Source of the DNA: Thinopyrum elongatum
Taxonomy: Eukaryota; Streptophyta; Magnoliopsida; Poales; Poaceae
Direction of reading: 5' to 3'
Length of the DNA: 64,000 nt
Assembly: GCA_011799875.1 (NCBI GenBank)
Contig: CM022303.1
Span: 732,976,587 to 733,040,586 of the forward strand
Made by a program: the position numbers and the translations under genes. Positions 8,775-21,016 of the stretch are shown piece by piece. Numbering within the stretch: the first letter of the stretch is position 1; each line of letters opens with the position of its first letter. Under the pieces are notes generated by a model. It ran no database searches. It had not been told where the DNA came from and saw only the letters and a program-made list of their open reading frames with translations.

Positions 8775-11700
8775 TTACATGGCTTCCCTAACACCAATGG
8801 CTATCCGGTGTTGCTCATGCTTTGCTCGTGGTAGAGGCTTTGTCATCGGGTCTGACACATTCAGATCCGTGTGAACTTTGCGTACTTTCACTAAACCCTC
8901 TTCGACATGATGTCGAATGAGTTTATATTTGCGTTGAATATGTCTTGTCTTATGGTGCGAACTTGGCTCCCTTGCCTGAGCCAAGGCGCCACTATTATCG
9001 CAATAGATCTCCACCGGGTCCAGAGCACTTGGAACCACACCAAGGTCTTCAAGAAATTGCTTGATCCATACCGCCTCCTTGGAGGCTTCTGAAGCTGCAA
9101 CATACTCCGCCTCCGTCGTAGAATCCGCCACAGTCTTTTGTTTGGAACTTTTCCAATCAACTGCGCCACCGTTCAACATGAAAACATAGCCTGATTGAGA
9201 TTTGAAGTCATCTGGGTCAGTCATGAAGCCTGCATCAGTGTAACCACTTACAATGAGCTCTTCATCACCTCCGTACACAAGGAGTAAATCCTTGGTCCGT
9301 CTGAGGTACTTAAGAATACCCTTGACTGCGGCCCAGTGTTCCAATCCTGGATCACTTTGGTACCGGCTGCTAACACTTAGCACATAGGAAACATCCGGTC
9401 TTGTACATAGCATGGCATACATAATAGAACCAACTGCCGAGGCATATGGAACATCATTCATTTGTACTCGCTCATCGAGAGTTCGAGGACTCTGATTCTT
9501 GCAAAGCACTGTGCCAGGTGACATGGGGAGTAGGCCTTTCTTGGAGTTCTCCATGTTGAACCTTTTCAACACCTTGTCTATGTACGTGCTTTGGCTAAGC
9601 GCTATCAGGCGTTTTGATCTATCTCTATAGATTCTGATGCCCAATACATATGCCGCTTCGCCTAAGTCTTTCATTGAAAACCTTTTCTTCAACGAGTCTT
9701 TTATTTTGCTAAGAAAATTCACATCATTTCCAATCAACAATATGTCATCCACATACAAGATTAGAAATGCTTTTGCGCTCCCACTAAACTTCTTGTAAAC
9801 ACAAGATTCTTCGTCATTCCTGATGAAGCCAAACTCTTTGACCACTTCATCAAAACGAATGTTCCAGCTCCTTGACGCTTGCTTCAGACCATAAATGGCT
9901 TTCTGAAGTTTGCATACCTTTCCAGCATCCTCATGAATGATAAAACCTTCTGGCCGTATCATGTATACATCCTCTTTGAGGTTTCCATTTAGGAAAGCCG
10001 TTTTGACATCCATCTGCCATATTTCATAATCGAAATAAGCAGCAATTGCTAGTAATATCCGAACAGACCTAAGCATAGCTACGGGCGAGAAAGTCTCGTC
10101 GTAGTCCACTCCTGGAACTTGCGTGAACCCTTTCGCGACAAGTCTAGCTTTGTGGATAGTAATGTTACCATCCGTGTCCGTCTTCCTTTTGAAAATCCAT
10201 TTACAACCAATCGGCTTTACGCCTTCTGGAAGTTCTTCCAAGTTCCAAACTTGGTTTTCGTACATGGATTCCATTTCGGATCTCATGGCCTTGTGCCATT
10301 CTTTTGAGCTAGGCCCCGCCATCGCTTCCTTGTAGTGCACAGGTTCATCGTCTTCAAGAATGAAGATTTCGTTATGAAACCACTCAGGTGGCTGGATAGC
10401 CCTGCCTGATCTGCGCGGTTCAGTTACAACATTGTCTGAAGTTTCCGCATCATATGCGACAACTTCCGGTTCAGTTGTAGGGATAATTAGCGGAATTTCT
10501 TCCGGTTCCTCAGCCATATCAACGGTTGCCGAAGATTCACTAATCTCATTAAGTTGTACTGTCCTCCCACTCACTTCTTTAGCGAGAAACTCTTTCTCGA
10601 GAAAGATTCCGGTTTTTGCGACAAACACTTTTCCCTCGGATGGGTGGTAGAAGGAATACCCAAAGGTTTCCTTGGGATAACCTACAAAGTTACATTTGTC
10701 TGATCTGGGATCGAGTTTGCTTGGTAGTAAACGTTTTACGTAAGCTTCACAACCCCAAACTTTGAGATGCGACAAATTGGGTTTCTTCCCATGCCATAAC
10801 TCGTATGGTGTCGTCTCAATAGACTTAGACGGTGCTCTGTTAAGTGTGTGAGCGGCAGTAAGTAGTGCGTGACCCCAAAAAGATATCGGTAGATCTGTAA
10901 GAGACATCATCGACCTTACCATGTCCAACAAGGTTCGGTTACGTCGTCCCGATACTCCGTTTCTCTGTGGAGTTCCGGGAGGCGTAAGCTGTGAAACGAT
11001 TCCACGGTCACTCAGATGTTGGCCAAACTCATGACTAAGATACTCGCCTCCGCGATCAGACCGCAGAAACTTAATCTTTTTGTCACGATGATTTTCTACC
11101 TCATTCTGAAATTCTTTGAACTTTTCAAAGGTTTCCGACTTATGCTTCATCAAGTAGATATAGCCATACCGACTTAAATCATCAGTAAAAGTCATGAAGT
11201 AAAAATACCCACCCCGTGCGGCCGTGTTCATTGGACCACATACATCACTATGTATTATTTCCAACAATTCACCCGCCCATTTAGGATGACCCATGAACGG
11301 CGTCTTGGTCATTTTCCCCATCAAGCAAGCATCACATGTGTCAAATGATTCAAAATCAAGGGACGGTAAAACTCCATCTTTATGGAGTCTTTGCATGCGT
11401 TTCTTTCCGATGTGGCCAAGCCGACAGTGCCACAAGAAAGTGGTGGTGGTATCAGCCTTCTTAAGGCGTTTAGCATTCACGTTAAAGACATCATTTCCAC
11501 ATTCAAGATTTAGTATGAAAAGGCCCCCAACAATGGGTGCAAATCCATAAAACATATCCTTACAATAAAGTGAACAACCATTGTTCTCAGACTTGTACGA
11601 ATACCCATCGTGTACTAAACATGATCCGGAGATAATGTTTCTACACAACAGTGGAACAAAATAACAGTTACTTAGTTCTAAGATAAATCCTGAAGGGAGA

Positions 11701-12740
11701 CGTAGAGGCATAATGCCGACGGCTTGAGCGGCGATCCCAGCGTCGTTCCCGACGCGCATTACGACTTCATTCTTTGCCAGCTTGCGCACCTTCTGAAGCC
11801 CCTGTATCGAGTTGCAAATGTGAGCAACCGATCCGGTATCAAATACCCAAGACTTAGAATTTTCGCTAGCAAGCAAAACGTCAATGACATTAACTTGTAT
11901 AACAATTATACCTTTTCCGGTTTTCCCAGACTTCTTATCTTCCAGATACTTCTTGCAGTTTCTCTTCCAGTGTCCTGTGCCCTTGCAGTAGAAGCACTCA
12001 GTTTCATTCTTGGCTCCACCCTTAGAGTTGCTTTGGGAGCCGGTCTTACCGGCGCCCTTGCCCTTCTTTGGCTTGCCTTTCTTCTTTTTGAAACTGGCGG
12101 TTTTATTCACAAGCAACACTTGCTTGCGATTTTTCCGCAGTGCTCCTTCTGTAGTTTTTAGCATGGCGAGCACCTCTTCCGGTTCCTTCTCCATCCCACT
12201 CATGTTGTAGTTTAATACAAAACCGTCATAAGACGGGGGGAGTGAAGAAAGCAACATGTCCATCGTATGGCCAGGTGGAAGTGGAAATTCCAGGGTTTTA
12301 AGCCTTTCAGCATAGCCAATCATTTTGACCACGTGTTCGCCAACTGAACTACCCTCAGCCATCTTGCAATCCATCAAAGCCTTCATGATATCAAATCGTT
12401 CAGACTTTGCGGTTTCCTTGTACAGAGCATCCAATTCCCGGATCATATCAAGGGGTTTATGGAATTCAAAACGTTTTTGAAGGTCTGTACTCATGCAAGC
12501 TAGCATGAGGCACTGCACTAAGTTGTGATCATCATCCTTAGTGGCCTAGACATTTTGTTCATCTTTCGGGGCCTCTGCCGCCGGTTTAGCTGGAAGAGCA
12601 TTTTCAAGCACATACAGTTTCTTAGCGCTCCTGAGGACAATCCTCAGGTTGCAGACCCAGTCCGCATAGTTGTTTCCAGTCGCAGTTAACTTCTCTTTCT
12701 CTAACATCGGGCCTAAGTTGAACGCGGTGTTGCGAGCCAT
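8775..12740 (-). pseudogene. Copia gag-pol polyprotein, near-complete
   Basis: I take the ATG at 12740 (MARNTAFNLG) as start because this matches the start region of the outer copy. One in-frame TAG at 12546-12548 splits gag after about 64 codons. The frame is otherwise open for 1247 further codons to 8775. Domains in order: gag; a CCHC zinc knuckle (C-F-Y-C, H, C near 11960-12000); protease with WVFDTGS; the pre-integrase HCRLGH motif; the integrase core with HSDVCGP and SDRGGEY; reverse transcriptase with YVDD; and RNase H with DNSGALA and HKTRHI. At 10947-10949 the expected catalytic Glu of the integrase DDE triad is Gly (GGA). Particles or cDNA might still form in trans, but this copy should not integrate by itself. 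Confidence 0.93.
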
Positions 12741-14108
12741 TTGATCTACAACGAAAAACACAAGTTTTCACTTTAGACTTTTGTTCATAATGATATTGCA
12801 CTAGTGAATAAACAAATTTATTCTAAAGTGCTCCCACTCAAATCAATATCTCTCATAATTGATTATGAGTGATTCAAGACACAAATTTCAATTCAACGCC
12901 ATTGATGGTGAGCATCACTGATGACGAGAACTTCAATCGTTAGGCAAACTTGCCGACCACATCTCTATGTGACTCTTGTTCATCTTTCGATGCATGTGTT
13001 CCGAGCTCATGACTTTCATGCCTGAACGTCAAGACAACCAAGTGATCTCGCTGCGAGGTCTTAACTCACCCACCTCACACATCCCTAATCGTTCGTACCC
13101 ATGTTAGCATGGCGCACCCCGAAAAGTTAGGTGCCGTGACGGTGCTACACTTGGGAGAACACTAACTACTTGATATTTTTAGTGAGAGATCACCCTAATA
13201 AAAGCGACTACCGCGCAATCAAGAAGGGTGCATCAAGAGGGATAAACATCTCAGGCAATTCATAATAGCATGATATGGTATAGCCCCTTCTGACGGAGAA
13301 GTCTTTCATTTCTTCGTCTTCGGCATTCGCGTCGGTGTTCACCTTCGCGAAGATTGCCACCACCTTGTCGATGCACCAGATAATATTGCTATCTCCATAG
13401 CAGGATAAAATAAATGCATTACTTAAGGTTGACACGCAGGTCATTTAAAGTGCAATCATATGGCTCCAGCCATCATCCCAAATCATGACACGCAGGTCAT
13501 GTTAATTACATCATATAGTCATCTCATACATAATCAAATTGAATATGAGCATTGCTATACCACATCACATGCAAACCATCCTGCAAAACCAAGTTAGACG
13601 CCTCTAATCGGTTTATGCAAAATTTTATTTTACGTGGCTTCTAAGGTTTTTACTCAAACCGCAGCTACCAACGTTTTATCATCAAGTATGATTATTCAAG
13701 TTGCTAGATTAACATCTCGGGGTGTATGAAACACGAGATAATCAAATCTCGAGCCCCATACTAAACTTCGTCATACGCATGACCCCCGTGCAGATCATAT
13801 CTGCAATGCCCTTTCATCTGCGAATTTCATCTTTCTTTTGACTATGGCAGAACCCAAAGAACTGATAGCACTTCCATTATCAATCAGGATCACGGATTGC
13901 CAGAACTTTGTCAAATTCCACCATGCTGTCTCGAGATTGAGCAAACAAAAATTCTAGGGAAGCAACAAGAACGTCAGGTAACAGATTTCATCTGTCACCC
14001 GCATAAATAATTTTCAGCAATAGATCTCATCTACTACCTAATTATATTATGCAATACCCATACATCTCCATGTATTCTAGATCGTAACCTGCATCTACGC
14101 ATAGCACG
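12741..14108 (-). other. Leader of the inner Copia element
   Basis: About 1.4 kb of untranslated leader between PBS and gag on the minus strand. It is homologous, with substitutions and indels, to 16247-17478 of the outer element. Small ORFs here, such as 13208-13444, are not conserved between the copies. Confidence 0.75.
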
Positions 14109-14121
14109 GCTCTTGATGCCA
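14109..14121 (-). other. Divergent primer binding site of the inner Copia element
   Basis: On the minus strand the site reads TGGCATCAAGAGC, compared with TGGTATCAGAGC in the outer element. It has a T-to-C change and one extra A inside the tRNA-pairing region. Confidence 0.75.
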
Positions 14122-14122
14122 C

Positions 14123-16241
14123 TGTAAGGGAACGCGACAGAAAACGAAAATTTTCGGTATAGCGAGCACGCCCAGAACCACTATGGAGACTGCATACAAG
14201 GTTTGATCTGATCCGTACCGACTCGAAGCGCAGCGGAAGAAGAGTCGGTGGTGATCGTTGGTGCAGATCCCCGCAGCTAGGATTTACAACCTCCCAACCA
14301 CGAGGATGTACTCCCTCGTTGGACAGCCCTTCGGGAGGCGGTCGGACAGTCCCCCGGACGATGTCGCGGACAGCCCTTCGGGAGAACCCTCGAAACTCGA
14401 ACGGAGACTCGGACAGCCCTTCGGGAGGACACTCGAACAGCCCCTCAGGCAAAAGACCGAAACTACGACCTCTCTACGGGGTTGCACACATACGGTGTCA
14501 GCTATCCGGCCGGGCTTCGCCGTCCAGAACTAGTTCCTGCCGGAACCCAGACAGCCTTTCGGCTCTACGAAACTCTTTTCGTGGGAGGGAGAGAAGAAGC
14601 CAGATAATGCATGGCATGTGTATGAGAGCAAGGATGAAGAGATGGCAGCCCCCATCTCCTCTATTTACAGGAAAGCCAAGGGGTAGGGCTCCTCCACTAA
14701 TTACCAAAAACCCATGCATTAGGTCACACCTCATGGCCATAAGGGTAAACTTGGGATGCCATGTGGAGCTCCAAGGAGCTCCCCCTTCCTTGGCCGGCCA
14801 CCCCTAGGGGGCCCCCCCCATGAGGGGCTCTCATGGCCCCCCTAGCCCTTCTAAAAGCCTTTAGCAAAAGCCCTAAAAGGTGGCTTCCAAAAAATTATCC
14901 AAAAAGCACTTTCACTATTCACGACAACATTTTTCAGCGTCCGTTCGAACTGAAAATATTTATGTGGGCTTAGAACAATTCCAGTACCCAGTAAAATAAT
15001 TTTCAACGCGTTCTGGAACAATTCCAGATTAGTAATTTTCATCTGCAAAAAGCATCTGAAGCGGTTCCGGCAGCTCCGAAACATTTCCGGTTTTTCTTCC
15101 AGAAAATTCCCAGAAGTTTCCAGAATGATTCTGGCACCCTCCAAGAATTATCAGGCATGTGCCGAAAACAATTTGGCTTTATGGTATCCTCTGAAACAAC
15201 TTTTCAGTTTCACCGGAACTCATCCGGTGACCTCTTTGCGGAACCTTTCCGCTGTCCGAAACTTTTTCGGTGTCTGAAACTTTTTCAGTGATTTTTTCTC
15301 AGACTCCCTGTCTAGTATTCAGCAGATAGATGACCCTTAAGCGTGTGACCCTATAGGTTCGGTGAAGTATAGACATGACCTGGAACCCCTTCCGATCAAT
15401 GATCAACATCGAAGCCATGGACACCCATATTGACCCCTATACCCACACGAATAAATATTCGAGTGAACCTCCAGTTGCCATGTGCTATTCCTGTTGCTTC
15501 GCGATATGTCACAAACACCCGAGGTTAGATTTATTGCATTCCTGTGGATCAACAATTTGTCCATCATGCAAGTTACCTCGTTACCGGTTTTGTTCTCTTT
15601 TCTCGTTTCTGTGTTCCGGCATCCCAGTGATCAAATCACAAGGTGTCTGGCCAGACGATGATGGATACCGTAACACCGAGAAAGCCCGAGTATATCTCTC
15701 CTTCGTCGGAGGAGCAAATCCCAATCTTGAGCTATCTTGTTACTTGCCATACTTTTCCGTGAACCCGTAAGCCGCCGTAATAGCCACCCAGTTACGGATG
15801 ACGTTTAACAAACCCCAAAGTTCACGAAGCAAGTATGAAGGTACTCGATACTCTCATGGTCTAAGGAATTATGCAAACATTAACTTCTTTGTGTTATAAA
15901 CCATTAACTTGTGACGAATGCATCTCATAGCATAACATCAATTTGGGTTGATTCAACACAAGTGTTCTACCAACAATTTGTGCCCTCAAAATTGCCGGCA
16001 TAGACATGCCCATGATCAGGAAAGTAGGATCATCATGCAATACTCGAGCCAGTCATAGAGGCTTGACCAGGAATACATTTTTCAGTTTATTATCCCACAC
16101 GTGCACATGAGTTTCCCTCCAAGCCTCGTTTTATTGTAGACTCGAGAATCATTGCAGTTATAGCATGGAACATAAACTTTCATTACAAACCAGGAGATAC
16201 AAAATAACCGATATTACTGCCTCTAGGGCATATCTCCTACA
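14123..16241 (-). repeat. 5' LTR of the inner Copia element (2119 bp)
   Basis: Promoter-bearing LTR of the minus-strand element, about 98% identical to 6627-8743 by eye. The TATA box is altered here: the plus strand reads CTATTTACA at 14661-14669, that is TGTAAATAG on the coding strand, while the 3' LTR keeps TATAAATAG. Confidence 0.95.
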
Positions 16242-16246
16242 CTGAG

Positions 16247-17478
16247 TATGCTGGTTGATAGATCAATGAAGTGCTTCAGTTCTTTCGGTTCTACCATAGT
16301 TAAGAAAGATGAAATTTAGCAGACAAAAGGGCATGCAGATATGATCTACACGGGGGTCATGCGTGTAACAAAGTATAGTATTGGGCTCGAGATTTTTTAT
16401 TAAGTCTCGTGTGTCATACTCCCCGCAAATTTAATCTAGCGACTTGAATAATCATACTTGATGATGAACGTTGGTAGCTTCGGTTTGATTTGAAGCCTTA
16501 GAAGCCACATAAAATAATTTTTGCATAAACCAATTAGAAGCGTCTAACTTGGTTTTGCAGGATGGCATGTGATGTGGTATAGTCTTTGTCATATTTAATG
16601 AGATTATGTATCAGATGACTATATGTTGTAATTAATTAACATGACATGCATGTCATGATTCGGCATGGTGGCTGGAGCCATATTATTGTCACTTTAATGA
16701 CCTGCGTGTCAACCTTGATGTAATGCATTAATTTTATTAGCTATAGTGATAGCTATATTATTAAGTGCATCGACATGGTGGTGACAAGTTTTGCGGAGGT
16801 GGACACCGACGCAAAAGCCGTACATGAAGATGGAGAAGTGAAAGCTGAAGAAATGGCCAAGGCAGAAAAGTTCTGCCACGGCAGTATTTTCTGCTGAAAT
16901 TTCACAAAGATGAAGAATACTTCTCCGACAGAAGGGGCTATACCATATCATGCTATTATGAATTGCCTGAGATGTTTATCCCTTTTATTGCACCCTTTTG
17001 ATTGCGCGGTAGTCGCTTTTATTAGGGTGATCTCTCACTTAAAATATCAAGTAGTTAGTGTTCTCCCAAGTGTAGCACCATTTACAACACATATCTTTTC
17101 GGCGTGCGCCATGTAACATGGGTACGAATGATTAGAGAGGTGTAAGGCGGGTGGAGTTCAGACCTCGCTGCAAGATCACTTGGTTGTCTTGATGTTCATG
17201 GAAGGAATGTCCTGAGCTCGGAATGCACCCATTGAAAGATGAACAAGAGTCACATAGAGATGTGATTGGCAAGTTGGCCTACCGGTCGAGATTTTCATCA
17301 ACAGTAATGTAACATCAATGGCGAACAATCGAGACACAGGTCTTGAATCACTCACAATCGATTATGATAGATATTGATTTGAGTGGGAGCACACTTTATA
17401 ATTAAATTGTTTAATCACAAGTGCAACTAATTACTGAACAAAGTCTAAGTGAAACTTGTGTTTACCGTTGTAGATCAA
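16247..17478 (+). other. Leader of the outer Copia element, right part
   Basis: Continuation of the untranslated leader interrupted by the inner element. It is recognisably homologous to 12741-14108 on the opposite strand. No conserved ORF. Confidence 0.75.
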
Positions 17479-20400
17479 ATGGATCGCAACACCACATTCA
17501 ACTTAGGCCTGCTGTTAGAGAAAGAGAAGTTAGCTGCAAATGGAAGCAATGATACGGACTGGGTCCGTACCTTGAGGCTATACATCAGGAGTGCTAAGAA
17601 AGAGCATGTGCTAGGCAAGACTCTTCTAGCAGAACCAGATGCAGGAATACATGAGAATCATAAGCATGTGATGCTTGTGAAAAAAAACACTAGCTTCAAA
17701 AGGAAATTCATGTCAAGAAAGGCAAGGGCATTGGTATGACCGACTCCCAAGGCAAGTCTAAGGGCAAAGCCAAGAAAGAAACTGAGTGTTTCTACTGTAA
17801 GAACCCTGGACACTGGAAGAGAAATTTCAAGAAGTACTTGGGAGAGAAGAAGTCTGAATCACCTAGCATTGGTATAACTGTTATAGAAGTTAATGTCATT
17901 GACATTTTGTTGGCTGACACTAAGTGCAAGTCCTGGGCATTTGATACCGGATCGATTGCTCACATTTGCAACTCGATGCAGGGACTTCAGAAAGTGCGCA
18001 AGCTGGCAAAGAATGAAGTCATAATGTGAACGGGATGTGATTGCTGCTCTAGCCGTCGGCACCATGCCTATATCTCCCATTAGGATTTATCTTAGAACTA
18101 AATAAGTGTTATTTTGTTCCAAAATTATGTAGAAACATTATCTCCGGACCATGTCTGATACACGATGGATATTCTTATAAGTCTGAGAACAATGGTCATT
18201 CGATTTATTTTAAGGATATGTTTTATGGATTTCTGCCAGTTATTGGGGGCCTATTCATATTGAATCTTGAATGTGGAGATGATGTCTTTAACATAGAAGC
18301 TAAATGCCTTAAGAAGGCTAACACGAAAACCACTTTCATGTGGCACTGCCGTCTTGGCCACATTAGAAAGAAACGCATGCAAAGACTACATAAAGATGAA
18401 GTTTTACTGTCTTTTGCTTTTGAATCATTTGACACATGTGAAGCTTGTCTGATGGGGAAGATGGCCAAGACGCCATTCACGGGTCATCCTGAATGGGCGG
18501 GTGAATTATTGGAAATAATACATAGTGATGTATGTGGTCCAATGAGCACACTAGTGCGCGATGGATATTTCTACTTCGTGATTTTCATTGACGAATTAAG
18601 TAGTTATGGATATATCTACTTGATGAAGCATAAGTCAGAGACCTTTGAAAAGTTCAAGGAGTTTCAGAATGAGGTAGGGAATCATCGTGACAAAACGATT
18701 AAGTTTCTGCAATCAGATCGCGGAGGTGAATATGTCAGTCATGAGTTTAGCCAACATCTGAGTGGCAGTGGAATTGTTTCACAACTTACGCCTCCCGGAA
18801 CTCCACAGAGGAATGGAGTATCTTAGCGACGTAACCAAAACTTGTTAGACATGGTGAAGTCGATGATCTCTCTCACAGAACTGCCGATATCTTTTTGGGG
18901 TCTTGCGCTAGAAACTACGGCTTTTACACCAAATAAAGCACTGTCTAAGTCTGTTGAGATGATACCATATCAGATATGGCATGGGAAGAAATGCAACTTG
19001 TCGTTCGTCAAAATTTGGGTATGTGAGGCATTTGTAAAGTGTTTACAACCAAATAAACTAGAACCAAAACCAGACAAATGCTACTTTGTAAGTTATCCGA
19101 AGGATACAGTTGGATATTCTTTCTACCACCCATCCGATAAAAAGTGTTTGTTCCAAGGAATGGAGTCTTTTTCGAGAAAGATTTTCTTGCTAAAGAAGTG
19201 AGTGAGAGGACAGTACAAGTTGATGAGATTAGTGACTCTTCGGCAACCATTGATAGGGCTAAGGAACTGGAAGTAATTCCCTGAATTATCCCTGCAACCG
19301 AGCCGGGAGTTGTCGCATCTGATGCGGAAACTTCAGACAAGTTTGTGACTTAACCACGCAGATCAGGTAGGGCTATCGAGCCACCTGAGTGGTTTCATAA
19401 TGAAATCTTCATCCTTGAAGATGATGAACCTGCACACTACAAGGAAGCGATGGCGGGGCCTAGCTTAAGGGAATGGCACAAAGCCATGAAATCCGAAATG
19501 GAATCCATGTATGAAAACCAAGTTTGGAAGTTGGTTGAACCTCCAGAAGGCGTAAAGCCCATTGGTCGTAAGTGGATTTTCAAAAGAAAGACAGACACGG
19601 ATGGTAACATTACTATCCATAAAGCTAGACTTGTTGCGAAAGCATTTGGGAAAATTCAAGGAGTTGTCTATGATGAGACTTTCTCACCCGTAGCTATGCT
19701 TAAGTCTGTGCGGATAATGCTAGCAATTGCAACTTATTTCGATTATGAAATATGGCAGATTTTCCTAAATGGAAATCTCAATGAGGATGTATACATGATA
19801 CAACCTGAAGGTTTTGTCAATTCTAAGGATGCTAAAAAGGTGTGCAAGCTTCAGAAGGCCATTTATTGTGTGAAGCAAGCATCAAGGAGCTAGAATATTT
19901 GGTTTGATGAAGTGGTCAAAGAGTTTGGCTTCATCAGGAATGACGAAGAATCTTGTGTTTACAAGAAGTTCAGTGGGAGCGCAAAAGCATTTCTAATCTT
20001 ATATGTGGATGACATATTATTGATTGGCAATGACGTGAATTTTATTAGTGAAATAAAAGAGTCATTGAACAAGAGTTCTTCAATGAAAGACTTGGGCAAA
20101 GCGGCATATATATTGTGCATCAAAATCTATAGAGATAGATTAAAACGCCTGATAGCGCTTAGCCAAAGCACGTACATTGACAAGGTATTAAAAAGGTTTA
20201 ATATGGCGAACGCCAATAAGGGCCTACTCCCAAAATCACCTGGCACAGTGCTCAACAAGAACCAGTGTCCTCGGACTCTTGATGAGCGAGTACAAATGAA
20301 TGATGTCCCATATGCTTCGGCAGTATGTTCCATTATGTATGCCATGCTATGTACAAGACTAGACATTTCCTATGCGCTAAGTGTTAGCAGCAGGTACAAG

Positions 20401-20983
20401 ATTGATCCAGAATTGGAACACTGGGCCGCAGTTAAAAATATTCTTAAGTACCTTAGGAGGACCAAGAACTTGCTTCTTGTGTTCGGAGGTGATGAAGAGC
20501 TCATTGTAAATGGCTACACTAATGCAGGCTTCATGTCTGACCCAGTTGACTTCAAATCTCAATTAGGCTATGTTTTCATTTTGAACGGTGGTGCAGTGTG
20601 CTGGAAAAAGTTCCAAGCAAAATACTGTGGCAGATTCTACTACGGAGGCAGAATATGCCGCTGCTTCAGAAGGCTCGAAGGAGGCGGTCTGGATCATGAA
20701 GTTCCTTGAAGAAATTGTTGTGGTTCCAAGTGCGCTGGACCTGGTGGAGATCTATTGTGATAGTAGTGGTGCCATAGCTCAGGCAAAGGAGCCAAGATCC
20801 CACCATAAGGCAAGACATATTGCACGCAAATATCCCCTCATTCGACATCATGTTGAGGTGGGTGTTGTGAAAGTACGCAAAGTTCACACGGATCTGAACG
20901 TGTCAGACCCGATGAGAGAGCCTCTACCAGGAACAAAACATGAGCAGCATCGGATAGCCATTGGTATTAATGAAGCTATATAA
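17479..20983 (+). pseudogene. Copia gag-pol polyprotein, heavily decayed
   Basis: Homologous to the inner element's gag-pol along its length. The gag region has lost roughly 150 codons between the N-terminal part and the zinc knuckle. The knuckle itself is broken: the last Cys is Phe in HWKRNF. Protease (WAFDTGS), integrase (HSDVCGP, SDRGGEY), reverse transcriptase (YVDDILLI) and RNase H parts remain but fall in several frames. Stops include TGA at 18027-18029, TAG at 18824-18826, TGA at 19199-19201 and TAG at 19891-19893. Frame changes occur near 17736, between 18030 and 18218, near 19200-19450 and near 20600. The TAG at 18824 replaces the catalytic Glu codon of the integrase. It cannot make a working polyprotein. 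Confidence 0.92.
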
Positions 20984-21002
20984 ACTAGATTATTGACTCT
21001 AG

Positions 21003-21016
21003 TGCAAGTGGGAGTC
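21003..21016 (+). other. Polypurine tract of the outer Copia element
   Basis: TGCAAGTGGGAGTC directly precedes the 3' LTR and matches the inner element's tract. Confidence 0.75.

Larger units (their letters stand above)
6627..16241 (-). mobile_element. Inner Ty1/Copia retrotransposon, full length, minus strand
   Basis: Complete element of 9615 bp with LTRs at 6627-8743 and 14123-16241. A perfect 5-bp target duplication CTGAG is present at 6622-6626 and 16242-16246. It belongs to the same family as the element it entered, in the opposite orientation. By eye the LTRs (2117 and 2119 bp) differ at roughly 40 positions, about 2%. At the rate commonly used for grass LTRs (1.3e-8 per site per year) that suggests well under one million years. 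It carries gag-pol but has several disabling changes: a gag stop, an altered integrase active site, a mutated 5' LTR TATA box and a divergent PBS. Confidence 0.96.
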
